A stretch of DNA of 64,000 nt from assembly GCF_000422845.1 (NCBI RefSeq), contig NZ_KE383931.1, positions 1 through 64,000 on the forward strand, read 5' to 3'. Positions within the stretch are counted from its first letter, which is position 1, and each line of letters opens with the position of its first letter. Position numbers and translations under genes: made by a program. The notes under the pieces are model-generated. The model was not told where the DNA came from. It made no database searches and was given only the letters and a program-made list of their open reading frames with translations. This DNA is from Oceanobacter kriegii DSM 6294. Lineage in GTDB: Bacteria > Pseudomonadota > Gammaproteobacteria > Pseudomonadales > Oceanobacteraceae. This document shows, one piece after another, positions 44,707-53,092 of this stretch.

Positions 44707-45681
44707 ATGAGAGAGACTGAATCACTGTCGCACTGGGACTACGCCGTCAAAGATATTTGTGGCACCTTCGCAACGCGTATTCACCCGCACATTCCTTTCA
44801 TTGGCAACATCACGCTCCGCAACCACGGCGGTCTGGAAATCGCTCATATTGAAACCAACGCCGAACGGGTTCTGCGCAGCAAACTCGCCTGCCGGGATGA
44901 CCGCTACTGCTTTCTTATTCTGCAAACCCACGGCGTTATGGGCTTTGTCGCCAGTAATGGCGATGAGCTGTCGCTGGCTCCGGGCGATATGCTGCTGATC
45001 GACTCATCCCATGAATTCGCCATGTTGCCGCAAGGGCTCATTCAACAACTGAGCTTTCACCTTCCACGCGAGAAGCTCCGGCACATCACCACTCCGAAAC
45101 GAGCCTTCCACAAGCTGGATTACCACAGCATCAGCGCCTTGTCGCTGCGCGGCATACTGCAGCAACTGCGCTTTTCGGACGTTCATTTTGGTGCAAAGCC
45201 ACAAGATGCCGAGGCGCTCCAACAAGCCATCATCGCCCTACTTACCGCCGCGTTGGGGCAACCCTCTGCACCTGAGATTTCCTTGCGCGATCAGGCAGAG
45301 CAACACATCCGGCGGCTGATTGCAGACCACCGGCTCTGTCCGGAAAAAATTGCCTCTGAAATGGGAATTTCACGTCGAAGCCTGTACCGGCTGTTTCAAC
45401 AGGAAGGTGGTAGCATCGCCCAGCACATTCTGGATTTGCGGTTGAACAATGCCGCTGCGGATCTTCAGTACCGGGGCCAGGATGCCCTTTCGGTGACCGA
45501 CATTGCCTTCCGCTGGGGATTCAACGATGTGTCGCAGTTTTCACGCGCCTTCAAACGGGAACTGGGCCTGTCGCCAACCGCTTACCGGCAACAAGCCCGA
45601 GAGATAATCAAGCCTTGCGGGCCCGCCCCTGACGCAGTCGCATCAGTACCGCACGCTGACGGCGATAATGTTCGAGGTTAA
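44707..45681 (+). CDS. AraC-family transcriptional regulator
   Basis: 324 residues. An N-terminal cupin-like AraC_binding_2 domain (to about 190) precedes the C-terminal double helix-turn-helix (CPEKIASEMGISRRSLYRLFQQEGG and VTDIAFRWGFNDVSQFSRAFKRELG, shown as key segments, then SPTAYRQQ). It follows the GMC-ALDH pair by 104 bases on the same strand and is the likely activator of that operon. The last 74 bases overlap, in antisense, the small gene at 45608. The architecture resembles FeaR-type regulators of aromatic amine/aldehyde catabolism. Confidence 0.85.
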   Translation: MRETESLSHWDYAVKDICGTFATRIHPHIPFIGNITLRNHGGLEIAHIETNAERVLRSKLACRDDRYCFLILQTHGVMGFVASNGDELSLAPGDMLLIDSSHEFAMLPQGLIQQLSFHLPREKLRHITTPKRAFHKLDYHSISALSLRGILQQLRFSDVHFGAKPQDAEALQQAIIALLTAALGQPSAPEISLRDQAEQHIRRLIADHRLCPEKIASEMGISRRSLYRLFQQEGGSIAQHILDLRLNNAAADLQYRGQDALSVTDIAFRWGFNDVSQFSRAFKRELGLSPTAYRQQAREIIKPCGPAPDAVASVPHADGDNVRG

Positions 45682-45814
45682 TAATTTCTGCAGATGGGCG
45701 GGTTTCAACGCGCAGGCATACCGGGCGAACCGGATTAAAAACGCCGGAGCGGACAACCACGAATACGATGGCGATGGTTGCTACTACAAGAGTAAGCGAG
45801 AGCAAATCAGGCAT
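45608..45814 (-). CDS. small membrane protein with strong ribosome site
   Basis: 68 residues from the ATG at 45814 (MPDLLSLTLVVATIAIVFVV), one membrane helix (about 4-22) then a basic tail (HYRRQRAVLMRLRQGRARKA). GGGAGGTG lies three bases before this ATG; the in-frame ATG two codons upstream is too close to it. The leader ACACCC..G....GGAGGTG is nearly the same as that of the 42-residue gene at 39457. It overlaps the 3' end of the AraC gene in antisense. No family is recognised; the shared leader supports real translation. Confidence 0.55.
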   Translation of the reverse strand: MPDLLSLTLVVATIAIVFVVVRSGVFNPVRPVCLRVETRPSAEIINLEHYRRQRAVLMRLRQGRARKA

Positions 45815-46048
45815 AGTCACCTCCCAGCCAGGGTGTTTTATTATTATTCACTAATCCCTGTGAGTCGTGCGCTGAGCTTTTCTGTGCTGTTTAAAAGCGG
45901 GTCATACCGAAGCATGAAATGGCCGTCATGCTGCGTCTCCCATTGGCCTTAATGGCCCAACACTTGAAACAACTTATTACAAACTTTGAATGAAGTATAG
46001 AAAACCGTACCGGTCAGGCCAGTGCTTTTAGCCTGGTGATGTAAAAAG

Positions 46049-47227
46049 TCAGCCAGGATTTAACTCCGCCAACTCTGCCAGTGACGAACACCCCATCAAA
46101 TTCATCGCTCGGGCCATTTCTTCCTGCAGCAACGCCAGCACCCGGTCGCTGCCCGCTTCGCCAGCGGCAGCCACACCAAACAGCGTCGCGCGCCCCAGCA
46201 ATACGCCCGATGCGCCACAGCTGATGGCCTTGATCACGTCAACGCCACGGCGAATCCCGGAATCCAGCAAAACAGGAATGCGGCCATCGACCACCTCAAC
46301 AATCGGCCCAAGCGCCGCCATGGAGCTAATGGCACCGTCCAGCTGGCGGCCACCATGATTGCTGACCACCAATGCATCCACACCAGCATCCAACGCCAAC
46401 AGGGCATCACCCGGATGCAACACGCCTTTTAACACCAGCTTGCCCGGCCATTGCGCGCGAAGCGTTGCCAGATCATCCCAACTCAACAAGACGTTAAGTT
46501 GCTCAGCAATAAACTGCATGGCCCCCAGCGCCGACCGCTGCCCCGCAGGCAAATACGGGTTCAGATTGCCCATTGACGGCAAGCCGATACCATCCGATCC
46601 CGAGAGCATTACCCGTCGTAGCCATTGCGGATGCAGCAACACGTCCAGCTGATTTCTGAAGGTTAACTGACGCGGGGCGCTGAAATTTCGACGGTCCCAC
46701 TCCCTGTTGCCAACCACCAGCGCATCCGACGTAATCACCAGAGTATCGACCCCGGCATCCCGGGCACGCTGCAACAGGTCTTGCTGTATGCCTGCATCTT
46801 TCAAGGCGTACAACTGAAACCAGAAATCCAGCTGCGGACAGGCCTGCCGTACTTGCTCCACCGAGGCATTGGCCACCGTGCTGAGGCAAAAAGGAATCGA
46901 CGCCTTCATGGCCGATGTCGCCAGCAAAATATCCGCCTGCGGCCACAGCAGTCCATTAAACCCGGTTGGGCCAATGGCCATGGGCAACGCCGACGGCTTT
47001 CCAAGCATGGAAGACTGTAATTGCGGCGGGTGATTCGGCACCAGGGTGCGGCTCTGCAACGACAGCGACTGAAACGACGCACGGTTGGCCGCCAATGTCA
47101 GTTCATCTTCAGCACCACCCAGTAAATACTCACGGGCAAACGCGGGCAAATTGCGCTTTGCCTGCGCGGCCATTTCGTCCACCGACTGCACCCGCTGCAT
47201 GTCACCACCCTGATAATAACGCCTCAT
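46049..47227 (-). CDS. FMN-dependent alpha-hydroxyacid oxidase/dehydrogenase
   Basis: 392 residues, FMN_dh barrel. The active-site His/Arg motif is VVSNHGGRQLDGA, flavin-phosphate contacts are in LLDSGIRRGVDVIKAI and GRATLFG, and the N-terminal PAFAREYLLGGAEDE is typical. It oxidises an (S)-2-hydroxyacid (lactate, mandelate, glycolate or aryl-lactate) to the ketoacid. It is the last gene on the minus strand after the iac-type genes, 29 bases from the hydrolase. Indole-3-lactate or mandelate would suit that setting, but lactate cannot be excluded. An AGAAGGA site precedes the ATG. Confidence 0.8.
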   Translation of the reverse strand: MRRYYQGGDMQRVQSVDEMAAQAKRNLPAFAREYLLGGAEDELTLAANRASFQSLSLQSRTLVPNHPPQLQSSMLGKPSALPMAIGPTGFNGLLWPQADILLATSAMKASIPFCLSTVANASVEQVRQACPQLDFWFQLYALKDAGIQQDLLQRARDAGVDTLVITSDALVVGNREWDRRNFSAPRQLTFRNQLDVLLHPQWLRRVMLSGSDGIGLPSMGNLNPYLPAGQRSALGAMQFIAEQLNVLLSWDDLATLRAQWPGKLVLKGVLHPGDALLALDAGVDALVVSNHGGRQLDGAISSMAALGPIVEVVDGRIPVLLDSGIRRGVDVIKAISCGASGVLLGRATLFGVAAAGEAGSDRVLALLQEEMARAMNLMGCSSLAELAELNPG

Positions 47228-47256
47228 GGCAAATTCCTTCTCCGTCTGTAGCGGGT

Positions 47257-48216
47257 CTATTCTGATGCCGCGGTCTGTCGTTGTCCGAACGCCCGTCGCA
47301 AGAACAGCGGCAACTCGATTTTCACTGCCTGGGCTGCAGCGGCGTTATAGGCAAAGCGGCCGTCACTCTGCACGCAGTCGTTTTCAGGCCGGAACATACG
47401 GCCAGTGGTTTCATTCACCAACACGCCCTTGACGACTTCTTTCACAATACAGTCCCGGAACGATGTTGTGTTCTCTTCTGCCAGCCCTTCAGGGTGCTGT
47501 AAATCAAAGCCATGACCCGCATCATCATAGGCAACCACCTGAATATCAGCGCCATTGGCTTTGGCGCGACGGGCAAAGTCCTGACAGGAGCCAATGGCGT
47601 TAATATTGTCGTTCATACCATGGAAGATTCGCACGGGCGTGGCCAGCAGCTGGTCATCGTCCCGGTACTGGAAGCCACAATTGGGATAGAAGGCCGCTAC
47701 CGCGGCAAATTGCTGATCGGCCCGGCCATAAAGGGTCTGCATCCGCGACATGGCACTGTACAGGGCCGCCTGACCGGCGTCGGTAAAACCAACCAACGCG
47801 ATCCGGTGCATGTCGATGGCCGGATGATTGGCCAGCACATCCAGCGCCGCCCAGGCGTCGCGGATCATCGCCAGCTGGCGCATGCCGGTATAGGCCTCGA
47901 CACGGCCGTAGGTGCTTTCGACCAGAAAGGTGGCAATGCCCTGTGCATTCAATAATTCCACCCAGTCCTGCAATTCGTAGCTGTAGCCACCCGGGCCGTA
48001 CAGCAGGATCACCGCCGGATTGTCACTCGCCTGCGGCAGTTTCAGCGCCCCCACAATACCGGCCTGATGACCGCCCTTGCCGCGCAACAACTGCTGATCA
48101 GACATGGTTACTGTGTTGAACACATGGATTTCCGAGCGCATGGAAGCACTCGCGGTAGAGGGCAAGCCCGCCAGTAGCAGCCAGGTTGCAATCACCAGAC
48201 AAACAGAGTTTTTCAT
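47257..48216 (-). CDS. exported alpha/beta hydrolase, dienelactone hydrolase-like, with altered nucleophile elbow
   Basis: 319 residues from ATG at 48216, giving signal peptide CLVIATWLLLAGLPSTASAS. The DLH fold is visible: VILLYGPGGYSYEL (oxyanion region), FLVESTYGR, DAGHGFDL (catalytic Asp/His motif). The elbow that should be GxSxG or GxCxG reads GFTDAG, placing Thr145 at the nucleophile position. Either Thr acts, or the protein is not a hydrolase. Cys residues (about 200 and the C-terminal part) could form disulphides in the periplasm. It lies between the porin and the hydroxyacid oxidase genes in what seems one transcript. Confidence 0.65.
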   Translation of the reverse strand: MKNSVCLVIATWLLLAGLPSTASASMRSEIHVFNTVTMSDQQLLRGKGGHQAGIVGALKLPQASDNPAVILLYGPGGYSYELQDWVELLNAQGIATFLVESTYGRVEAYTGMRQLAMIRDAWAALDVLANHPAIDMHRIALVGFTDAGQAALYSAMSRMQTLYGRADQQFAAVAAFYPNCGFQYRDDDQLLATPVRIFHGMNDNINAIGSCQDFARRAKANGADIQVVAYDDAGHGFDLQHPEGLAEENTTSFRDCIVKEVVKGVLVNETTGRMFRPENDCVQSDGRFAYNAAAAQAVKIELPLFLRRAFGQRQTAASE

Positions 48217-48338
48217 CGGATACCCCGAAGGATGCCGCTGACAGCCCCTCCCTGGTATCAGCAAGCACATAAAAAAGTATGGGAAACAGCAAAAGGCAGC
48301 CGCGTGGCGGCTGCCTTGTTGGCCTTCACACCGTCAGA

Positions 48339-49568
48339 TCAGAACTGACGGGTATAAGTGGTGATAAAGCGGAATTCGCGGAAGCCGGAAGTCCAGCTAC
48401 GGTCAATCCACATATCACGGGCGGAGAATGCCAAACCCTTAAAGGTTTCGTCCTGAACGGCGTAGGTCAGGAATACGTCACGCTCGGACTGGTGCTCGTC
48501 ATCACCACCGGCAACGTCAATGTCCTTACCGAAGATGTACTGGGTCATCAGCGACAGACCAGGCGCCCCCAGGTCTTTAAAATCGTAGCCATAACGGATA
48601 CCGGTGGATTTCTCATCCGGCATGATGAAGGCGGCCATTGACCAGTGCAGAGTGTAAGGCTGTGGTACGTAACCGTTCAGCGTTGGCACCGCACGCTCGC
48701 CGTCGATGCTCTGATAGCTCAGGCGCAGTTTGTGGTTGCCATGAGCCAGGCCCAAACCTGTGCTCAACACATCCACGTCCATATCGTCGCCGCCATAGGC
48801 TTTACCGTCGTTACCGTAGTCCAGGTAGCGCAGGTCGTAACTAACGCCCGTATCGCCAAACTTGTTTTTGTAGGCCAGTGCGTAGGTGTTCTGGGTGTAG
48901 AAATCTTTCAGCTGGCCATAGTAGTAAGTACCGCTGAGGGTCTTGGTAAACCCGTAGGTCGCGCCGGCAAAGTACAGGCCGTCGGAGCGGTTTTCGTCCT
49001 GGCCACGGTAAACATAAAACTCCTCTTTATCGGAAGAGTTACGGGTCACGGCTTTCCAGAACACACCGGCCTTGAGGTCGAGGCCCTCCACTTCTTTGGA
49101 TTCCAGTACCGCACCTTCGTAGATGGTGGTCAGCACGCGGCTTGGGTCTTCCCATGCCACCGGCAGGTGTGGACGGTAGTCACCGATTTTCAGTTCGGTG
49201 TTGGAATACTTCAGCTTCAGGGTGGCACCCAGACGACCGTAGTTATCGACAGCTTCACCATCGCTGTCGAGAGGCAGCGAGCCGTCATTACCTTCGGAGT
49301 CCAGCACAATGGCGTCGGTGGTGTTCACATCCAGACCCACCTTCACCTTGGTGTCGGTGTAGCCAGAGATAAACTGCAGGTCGACGGCTTGTGACCAGTT
49401 GCCTTCCTCGGTGTCATTTTTGGTGTAGCGGCGATCCAGGTAGTAGTTTTTCAGCTGCATTTTCAGCGCTGAATCTTCCATAAAATCTGCCTGCGCAGTG
49501 CCCGTGGCAGCCAAACCGGCCATGGCCGACACCAGCAAGCCTGTCGTGGAAATAGTGTGTCTCTTCAT
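48339..49568 (-). CDS. OprD-family outer-membrane porin
   Basis: 409 residues from the ATG at 49568 (AAAAGGAAA upstream), with signal peptide ending GTAQAD. The mature protein alternates hydrophobic residues in many strands and ends in FRFITTYTRQF, whose terminal Phe is the usual barrel-assembly signal. The start DSALKMQLKNYYLDRRY and the SYD/YGYDFK patterns fit the OprD/OpdK group, which admits aromatic and other organic acids and basic amino acids. Between iacG and catabolic enzymes it probably carries the pathway's acid substrate across the outer membrane. Confidence 0.85.
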   Translation of the reverse strand: MKRHTISTTGLLVSAMAGLAATGTAQADFMEDSALKMQLKNYYLDRRYTKNDTEEGNWSQAVDLQFISGYTDTKVKVGLDVNTTDAIVLDSEGNDGSLPLDSDGEAVDNYGRLGATLKLKYSNTELKIGDYRPHLPVAWEDPSRVLTTIYEGAVLESKEVEGLDLKAGVFWKAVTRNSSDKEEFYVYRGQDENRSDGLYFAGATYGFTKTLSGTYYYGQLKDFYTQNTYALAYKNKFGDTGVSYDLRYLDYGNDGKAYGGDDMDVDVLSTGLGLAHGNHKLRLSYQSIDGERAVPTLNGYVPQPYTLHWSMAAFIMPDEKSTGIRYGYDFKDLGAPGLSLMTQYIFGKDIDVAGGDDEHQSERDVFLTYAVQDETFKGLAFSARDMWIDRSWTSGFREFRFITTYTRQF

Positions 49569-49784
49569 CGTGGTTTTCCTTTTTCTTTGCTCAGTACCAG
49601 TGCTGCTAACGCCCGCCAGCAAAATGCCAGACAAAACGAACAGCCGTTAGGGTGATTGGCGGTTTTGTTCAAGAGCTATTAGCTACACCAAAACGTTTCA
49701 ACCGCTCTTTTTCGCTGGTAACGAAGCCCCCGGCTTCGCCGCCCCCTCGTACCACCGGACCTATCCTTGCCCGGCGTCTTGCAT

Positions 49785-49819
49785 GGCAACGATCTCCCAT
49801 GCCCCCGGAGATCGTTGCC
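49785..49819 (-). other. perfect 13-bp hairpin between iacG and the porin gene
   Basis: GGCAACGATCTCC, a 9-base loop, then GGAGATCGTTGCC, without a T-run. It sits just after the iacG stop (minus strand). It may reduce read-through into the porin gene or stabilise the iac mRNA end. A second small hairpin (CGAAGCCCCCGGCTTCG) lies at 49722-49738. Confidence 0.6.
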
Positions 49820-49838
49820 GGTGTAGTGACTCAGTGGC

Positions 49839-50333
49839 CTATGCCACCGAGCTGTCGCACAAACGGTGGTAATTACGATTGAAATACACCAGACCAGCAT
49901 CGGCAGAACCAATGCGAACATCCTGAATGCGGCAGTAAAACACCGTGTGCGAGCCCATTTCGTGGCTTTCGTGGATGGTGCAATCGAAGTTCACCAGCGC
50001 TTCGTCCAGCGCCGGAGCGCCGGTGGTCAGGTTGGTGAATGAATGACGGGAAAATCGCTCTTCGCTGTTCAGATCGCGGTTGGCGAAATCCCACGACACG
50101 TTCTGGTGGTCGCCATTCAGTACGTTGACGCACAACACGCCGTTGGTCTTAAAGTGGTCGTGGGCGTACGAATTGCGGTTCATGCACACCAGCAACGTCG
50201 GTGGCTCATCGGTAACACTGCACACGGCGGTGGCAGTAAAACCAAAGCGTCCGGCTTCGCCGTCGGTGGTGATGACGTTAACGGCACCGCCCAGCAGAGC
50301 CATGCCATTTCGAAATGCCTGGGTATCAATCAT
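49839..50333 (-). CDS. iacG: flavin reductase component, IacG-like
   Basis: 164 residues from ATG at 50333 (CAGGAG upstream). The flavin_reduct fold includes MALLGGAVNVITTDGEAG, GFTATAVCSVTDEPPTLLVC and the C-terminal YFNRNYH. It reduces free FAD or FMN with NAD(P)H for a partner monooxygenase, here presumably IacA encoded in the same cluster. The equivalent gene is iacG in the Pseudomonas putida IAA cluster. It is preceded by iacF with 26 bases between, one unit. A strong hairpin follows. Confidence 0.8.
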   Translation of the reverse strand: MIDTQAFRNGMALLGGAVNVITTDGEAGRFGFTATAVCSVTDEPPTLLVCMNRNSYAHDHFKTNGVLCVNVLNGDHQNVSWDFANRDLNSEERFSRHSFTNLTTGAPALDEALVNFDCTIHESHEMGSHTVFYCRIQDVRIGSADAGLVYFNRNYHRLCDSSVA

Positions 50334-50359
50334 GGAAATTTCTCCTGCTGTTGGCCGAC

Positions 50360-51319
50360 TCACAGATCCAGCACCAAACGCGGGGTTTTGGAGCGTGAGC
50401 AGCAAATGGTCATTTGGTCGTTGTCTTCCTTTTCCTCATCGGTCAGGAACACATCGCGGTGTTCGGGAATGCCTTCCACCACGTCGCACAGGCAAGTACC
50501 GCAGGTGCCCTGCTCGCACGACACAGGGATTTTCATACCCGCGGCGTTCAGTGCCTGGGCGATGGTTTGATCCGGCCCCACGGTCACGGTGATGTCACTG
50601 GCTTCGGCATATACCTCGAAGGCTTCGCCGCCGGTTTCCACTTCTACCTGGAAGAATTCCTTGTGCATGCGGTCGTCGCTGAAGCCCTTGCTGGCTGCAG
50701 CGTCCATCACCCAATCCATAAAGCCCGCCGGGCCACAGGTGTACATATGGGTGGTGTCATCACTGCCTTCGTAAACGGCCTCAAGATCAACCCGCTTGCC
50801 GTCGTGTTCGTCGCCAAACCAGAAGTGAACCTGTGCGGCGAAGGGGCTGTTGGCGAGATCGTCAATAAAGGCCGACGTGGCACGGGAACGACCGCAGTAC
50901 CAGATATCAAACGGCTTACCCGCTGCATGCAGCGCATACGCCATGGCGATCATCGGCGTGATGCCAATACCGCCGCCAATCAGAATCGAACGGCCGTTCG
51001 TTTCAGACAGTGGAAACAGGTTACGCGGGGCACTGATTTGCAGCTCAGTGCCTTCGTGCAAATGCTCGTGAACGGCGATGGAACCGCCACGGGAATCCGG
51101 GTCGCGCAAGACCCCAACCCGATACGCCGAGCGGTCGGCGGGGTTGTTGCAAAGCGAATACTGACGCACCAGATCGCCTTTTAGGTGCAGGTCAATGTGT
51201 GCACCCGCTTCAAACACCGGCAAAGGCTGCCCTGCTGGATCTACCAACTCCAGGGCAACAACGCCTTCGGCTTGTTGTTCGCGCTTGCGAACGACGACGG
51301 TCAACAACTCGTCTGTCAT
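50360..51319 (-). CDS. iacF: dioxygenase reductase (vanillate demethylase reductase type), IacF-like
   Basis: 319 residues of the phthalate dioxygenase reductase family. FMN-binding RQYSLCNNPADRSAY comes first, the NAD domain is GGGIGITPMIAMAY and YTCGPAGFMDW, and a C-terminal plant-type 2Fe-2S domain has ligands in VSCEQGTCGTCLC and a late Cys (ICC). It passes electrons from NADH to the Rieske oxygenase. In the IAA cluster this role is IacF. It sits 500 bases from iacE, separated by palindromic repeats, and heads the iacFG-porin part of the cluster. Confidence 0.85.
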   Translation of the reverse strand: MTDELLTVVVRKREQQAEGVVALELVDPAGQPLPVFEAGAHIDLHLKGDLVRQYSLCNNPADRSAYRVGVLRDPDSRGGSIAVHEHLHEGTELQISAPRNLFPLSETNGRSILIGGGIGITPMIAMAYALHAAGKPFDIWYCGRSRATSAFIDDLANSPFAAQVHFWFGDEHDGKRVDLEAVYEGSDDTTHMYTCGPAGFMDWVMDAAASKGFSDDRMHKEFFQVEVETGGEAFEVYAEASDITVTVGPDQTIAQALNAAGMKIPVSCEQGTCGTCLCDVVEGIPEHRDVFLTDEEKEDNDQMTICCSRSKTPRLVLDL

Positions 51320-51414
51320 GTTATTTCTCCGTCCGGCCAGGCCGGTTTTCTGCGTGAGTATTTCTTTCTTGGTCAGACGTCTGAAGCCAGATGCCTGACG
51401 CTTTATTCGGGAGC

Positions 51415-51700
51415 GCGGCGGTGCGCAGTGCGCACCCTACAAGTTGCTCCCGTTGGTCATGTGTAGGAGCGAATTCATTCGCGAATAAATTCGCTCCTAC
51501 AAAAGCGTGTCGCTCGTAATTTGTTTGCCCTGCGGTACAGGGCTTCGCAGGCAAGCCAGCTCCTACAGCATCTGTGTACGTAGGAGGTAGCTTGCTGCCG
51601 ATAGTCGTTTACCCTTTGATGGGCGGGGCCCATCCTACGAACGCCACACCTGAAACGTAGGAGCGAATTCATTCGCGATTAGCTTCTGACCAATCGCGTA
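51415..51700. repeat. repeat cluster splitting the iac genes
   Basis: The 504-base gap between iacE and iacF has no gene. It holds GGTGCGCAGTGCGCACC (51420), GTAGGAGCGAATTCATTCGC (51462) facing GCGAATAAATTCGCTCCTAC (51480-51499), GGCAAGCCAGCTCCTACA, GTAGGAGGTAGCTTGCTGCC (51580), GGGCGGGGCCCATCC (51622) and TAGGAGCGAATTCATTCGCG (51658), then two direct copies of GCGTACCGGAGC (51696 and 51731). All are members of the repeat families seen elsewhere. Confidence 0.8.
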
Positions 51701-51823
51701 CCGGAGCGTTAACGAGGCAGGCAGAGCAAGGCGTACCGGAGCCCGGACACAAGACATACCAAATGGGTAGGCGCAGTGACGGGCGAGGACACAACGAAGC
51801 TATGCCAACGCAGTTAGCTCCGA

Positions 51824-52582
51824 TCACCTCATGAAGAGGCCGCCATTCACATCCCAAGTCGTGCCCGTGGTGAAATACGCCTCTGGCCTTGCCAGCTGCA
51901 CCACCATGTCGCCGATAAAATCGGCGTCTCCCAGGCGTCCAGCAGGAATGTTGGCCAGCAGGCCTGGCAAGCGTTCTTCCGGCACCAGCGCCTTCACCAT
52001 CGGCGATTCGATCGGGCCCGGGGCGATGGCGTTTACAGTCACGCCGCTGGCGGCCAGTTCCTTGGCGAATACCTTGGTGATGGTGATGATGCCGCCCTTC
52101 GAGGCCGCGTAATGGGCACCGGTGCTGGTGCCGCCGTTCTGTCCTGCCAGTGAAGCCATGTTGATGATGCGACCAAAGCCCTGTTCGGCCATGTAGGCGC
52201 CCATTACCTGGCAACCACCGAAGCAGCCACCCAGGTTGATGCTGACCACTTCGTTGAACTCTTCGAGGGAAATCTCCATCACTGGTGTAGCGCGTGTCAC
52301 GGCGGCGTTGTTTACCAACACCTGAACACTGCCCCAGCGGTCGATCACGGCGTCCAGCGCCTGCTGATAGTCGCTTTTGCTGGCGATATTCAGGCCCACG
52401 GCCATGGCGGTGGCGCCACTGCTATCGAGCTGGTTGGCTGCGGTTTGAGCGGCGTCGACGTTGATATCCGTCACAACAACCCGGTAACCGGCCTGATGCA
52501 GTCGACTGGCGATGTGAAAGCCAACGCCCTGGGCGGCGCCGGTTACCAGTGCCACTGGCTGTGTTGCGATACTTGTGGTCAT
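51824..52582 (-). CDS. iacE: short-chain dehydrogenase/reductase, IacE-like
   Basis: 252 residues from ATG at 52582 (AGAAGGAAA upstream). The Rossmann start is ALVTGAAQGVGFHIA, with NNAAVTRA, catalytic Ser in NMASLAGQNGG, Tyr-Lys in HYAASKGG and the PG motif AIAPGPIESPMV. An NAD(P)-dependent alcohol/ketone oxidoreductase. In the IAA pathway IacE helps turn hydroxylated IAA into the dioxindole acid; the assignment rests on gene order and family. It lies 24 bases after iacD in the same transcript and is the last gene before the repeat cluster. Confidence 0.8.
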   Translation of the reverse strand: MTTSIATQPVALVTGAAQGVGFHIASRLHQAGYRVVVTDINVDAAQTAANQLDSSGATAMAVGLNIASKSDYQQALDAVIDRWGSVQVLVNNAAVTRATPVMEISLEEFNEVVSINLGGCFGGCQVMGAYMAEQGFGRIINMASLAGQNGGTSTGAHYAASKGGIITITKVFAKELAASGVTVNAIAPGPIESPMVKALVPEERLPGLLANIPAGRLGDADFIGDMVVQLARPEAYFTTGTTWDVNGGLFMR

Positions 52583-52606
52583 GGAAATTTCCTTCTGCCT
52601 GGCCAA

Positions 52607-53089
52607 TTAGAAAACGAAGCTGACGGTGCGCAGGAAGCCATCGGCGTGCAGCAACTTGACGACTTTCTGTTCAATCTGGAAACCGCCATCCACCGGTTTG
52701 AGGGTGTATTCGACGTTGGCCGGATAGGTAACCAGCTTGCCGTGACGCAGTTCGTTGAGGGTTTGTGCCGAGCGCACAATCACTGCTTCGTCACCGGCTT
52801 CCAGAATGCGTACCCGTGACACCATGCGAACGGTTGAGCCAACGGAATTGGCGGATACCGATTCACCGTTTTCCAATCGGGCCACACGCATACGGCGCAT
52901 GTCGGCGTCATCCAAAGCCAGGTTCAGGGTGCTGAGGTAGTCGGTTTCGTTGAGGTCGGTCGGTACGATGTACAAACCGCTGTCGGTCCACAGCGACAGC
53001 CATTCCTGATAGCCCTTGTGGTCCAGCAGGTCGGCCTCGTAGCTGATGAATTCGGTCACCAGCGCCAGCAGTTGAGTGTTGGATTTCAT
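52607..53089 (-). CDS. iacD: ring-hydroxylating dioxygenase small (beta) subunit, IacD-like
   Basis: 160 residues with the cystatin-like Ring_hydroxyl_B fold: EFISYEADLLDHKGYQEWLSLW near the start, then YIVPTD, VARLENGESVSANSVGS and the end LRTVSFVF. It forms the structural subunit of an alpha3beta3 Rieske oxygenase with the protein encoded 3 bases upstream. It has no metal sites of its own. Order alpha then beta is as in IAA clusters. Confidence 0.85.
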   Translation of the reverse strand: MKSNTQLLALVTEFISYEADLLDHKGYQEWLSLWTDSGLYIVPTDLNETDYLSTLNLALDDADMRRMRVARLENGESVSANSVGSTVRMVSRVRILEAGDEAVIVRSAQTLNELRHGKLVTYPANVEYTLKPVDGGFQIEQKVVKLLHADGFLRTVSFVF

Positions 53090-53092
53090 GGC

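Noticed and set aside
51415-51700. CRISPR array
   Set aside because: Repeats are palindromic, of mixed type and irregular spacing, with no uniform spacers and no cas genes.
51669-52214. 181-residue minus-strand frame overlapping iacE and the repeat gap
   Set aside because: It overlaps a well supported SDR gene in another frame and runs into REP elements; His/Gly/Arg-rich shadow.
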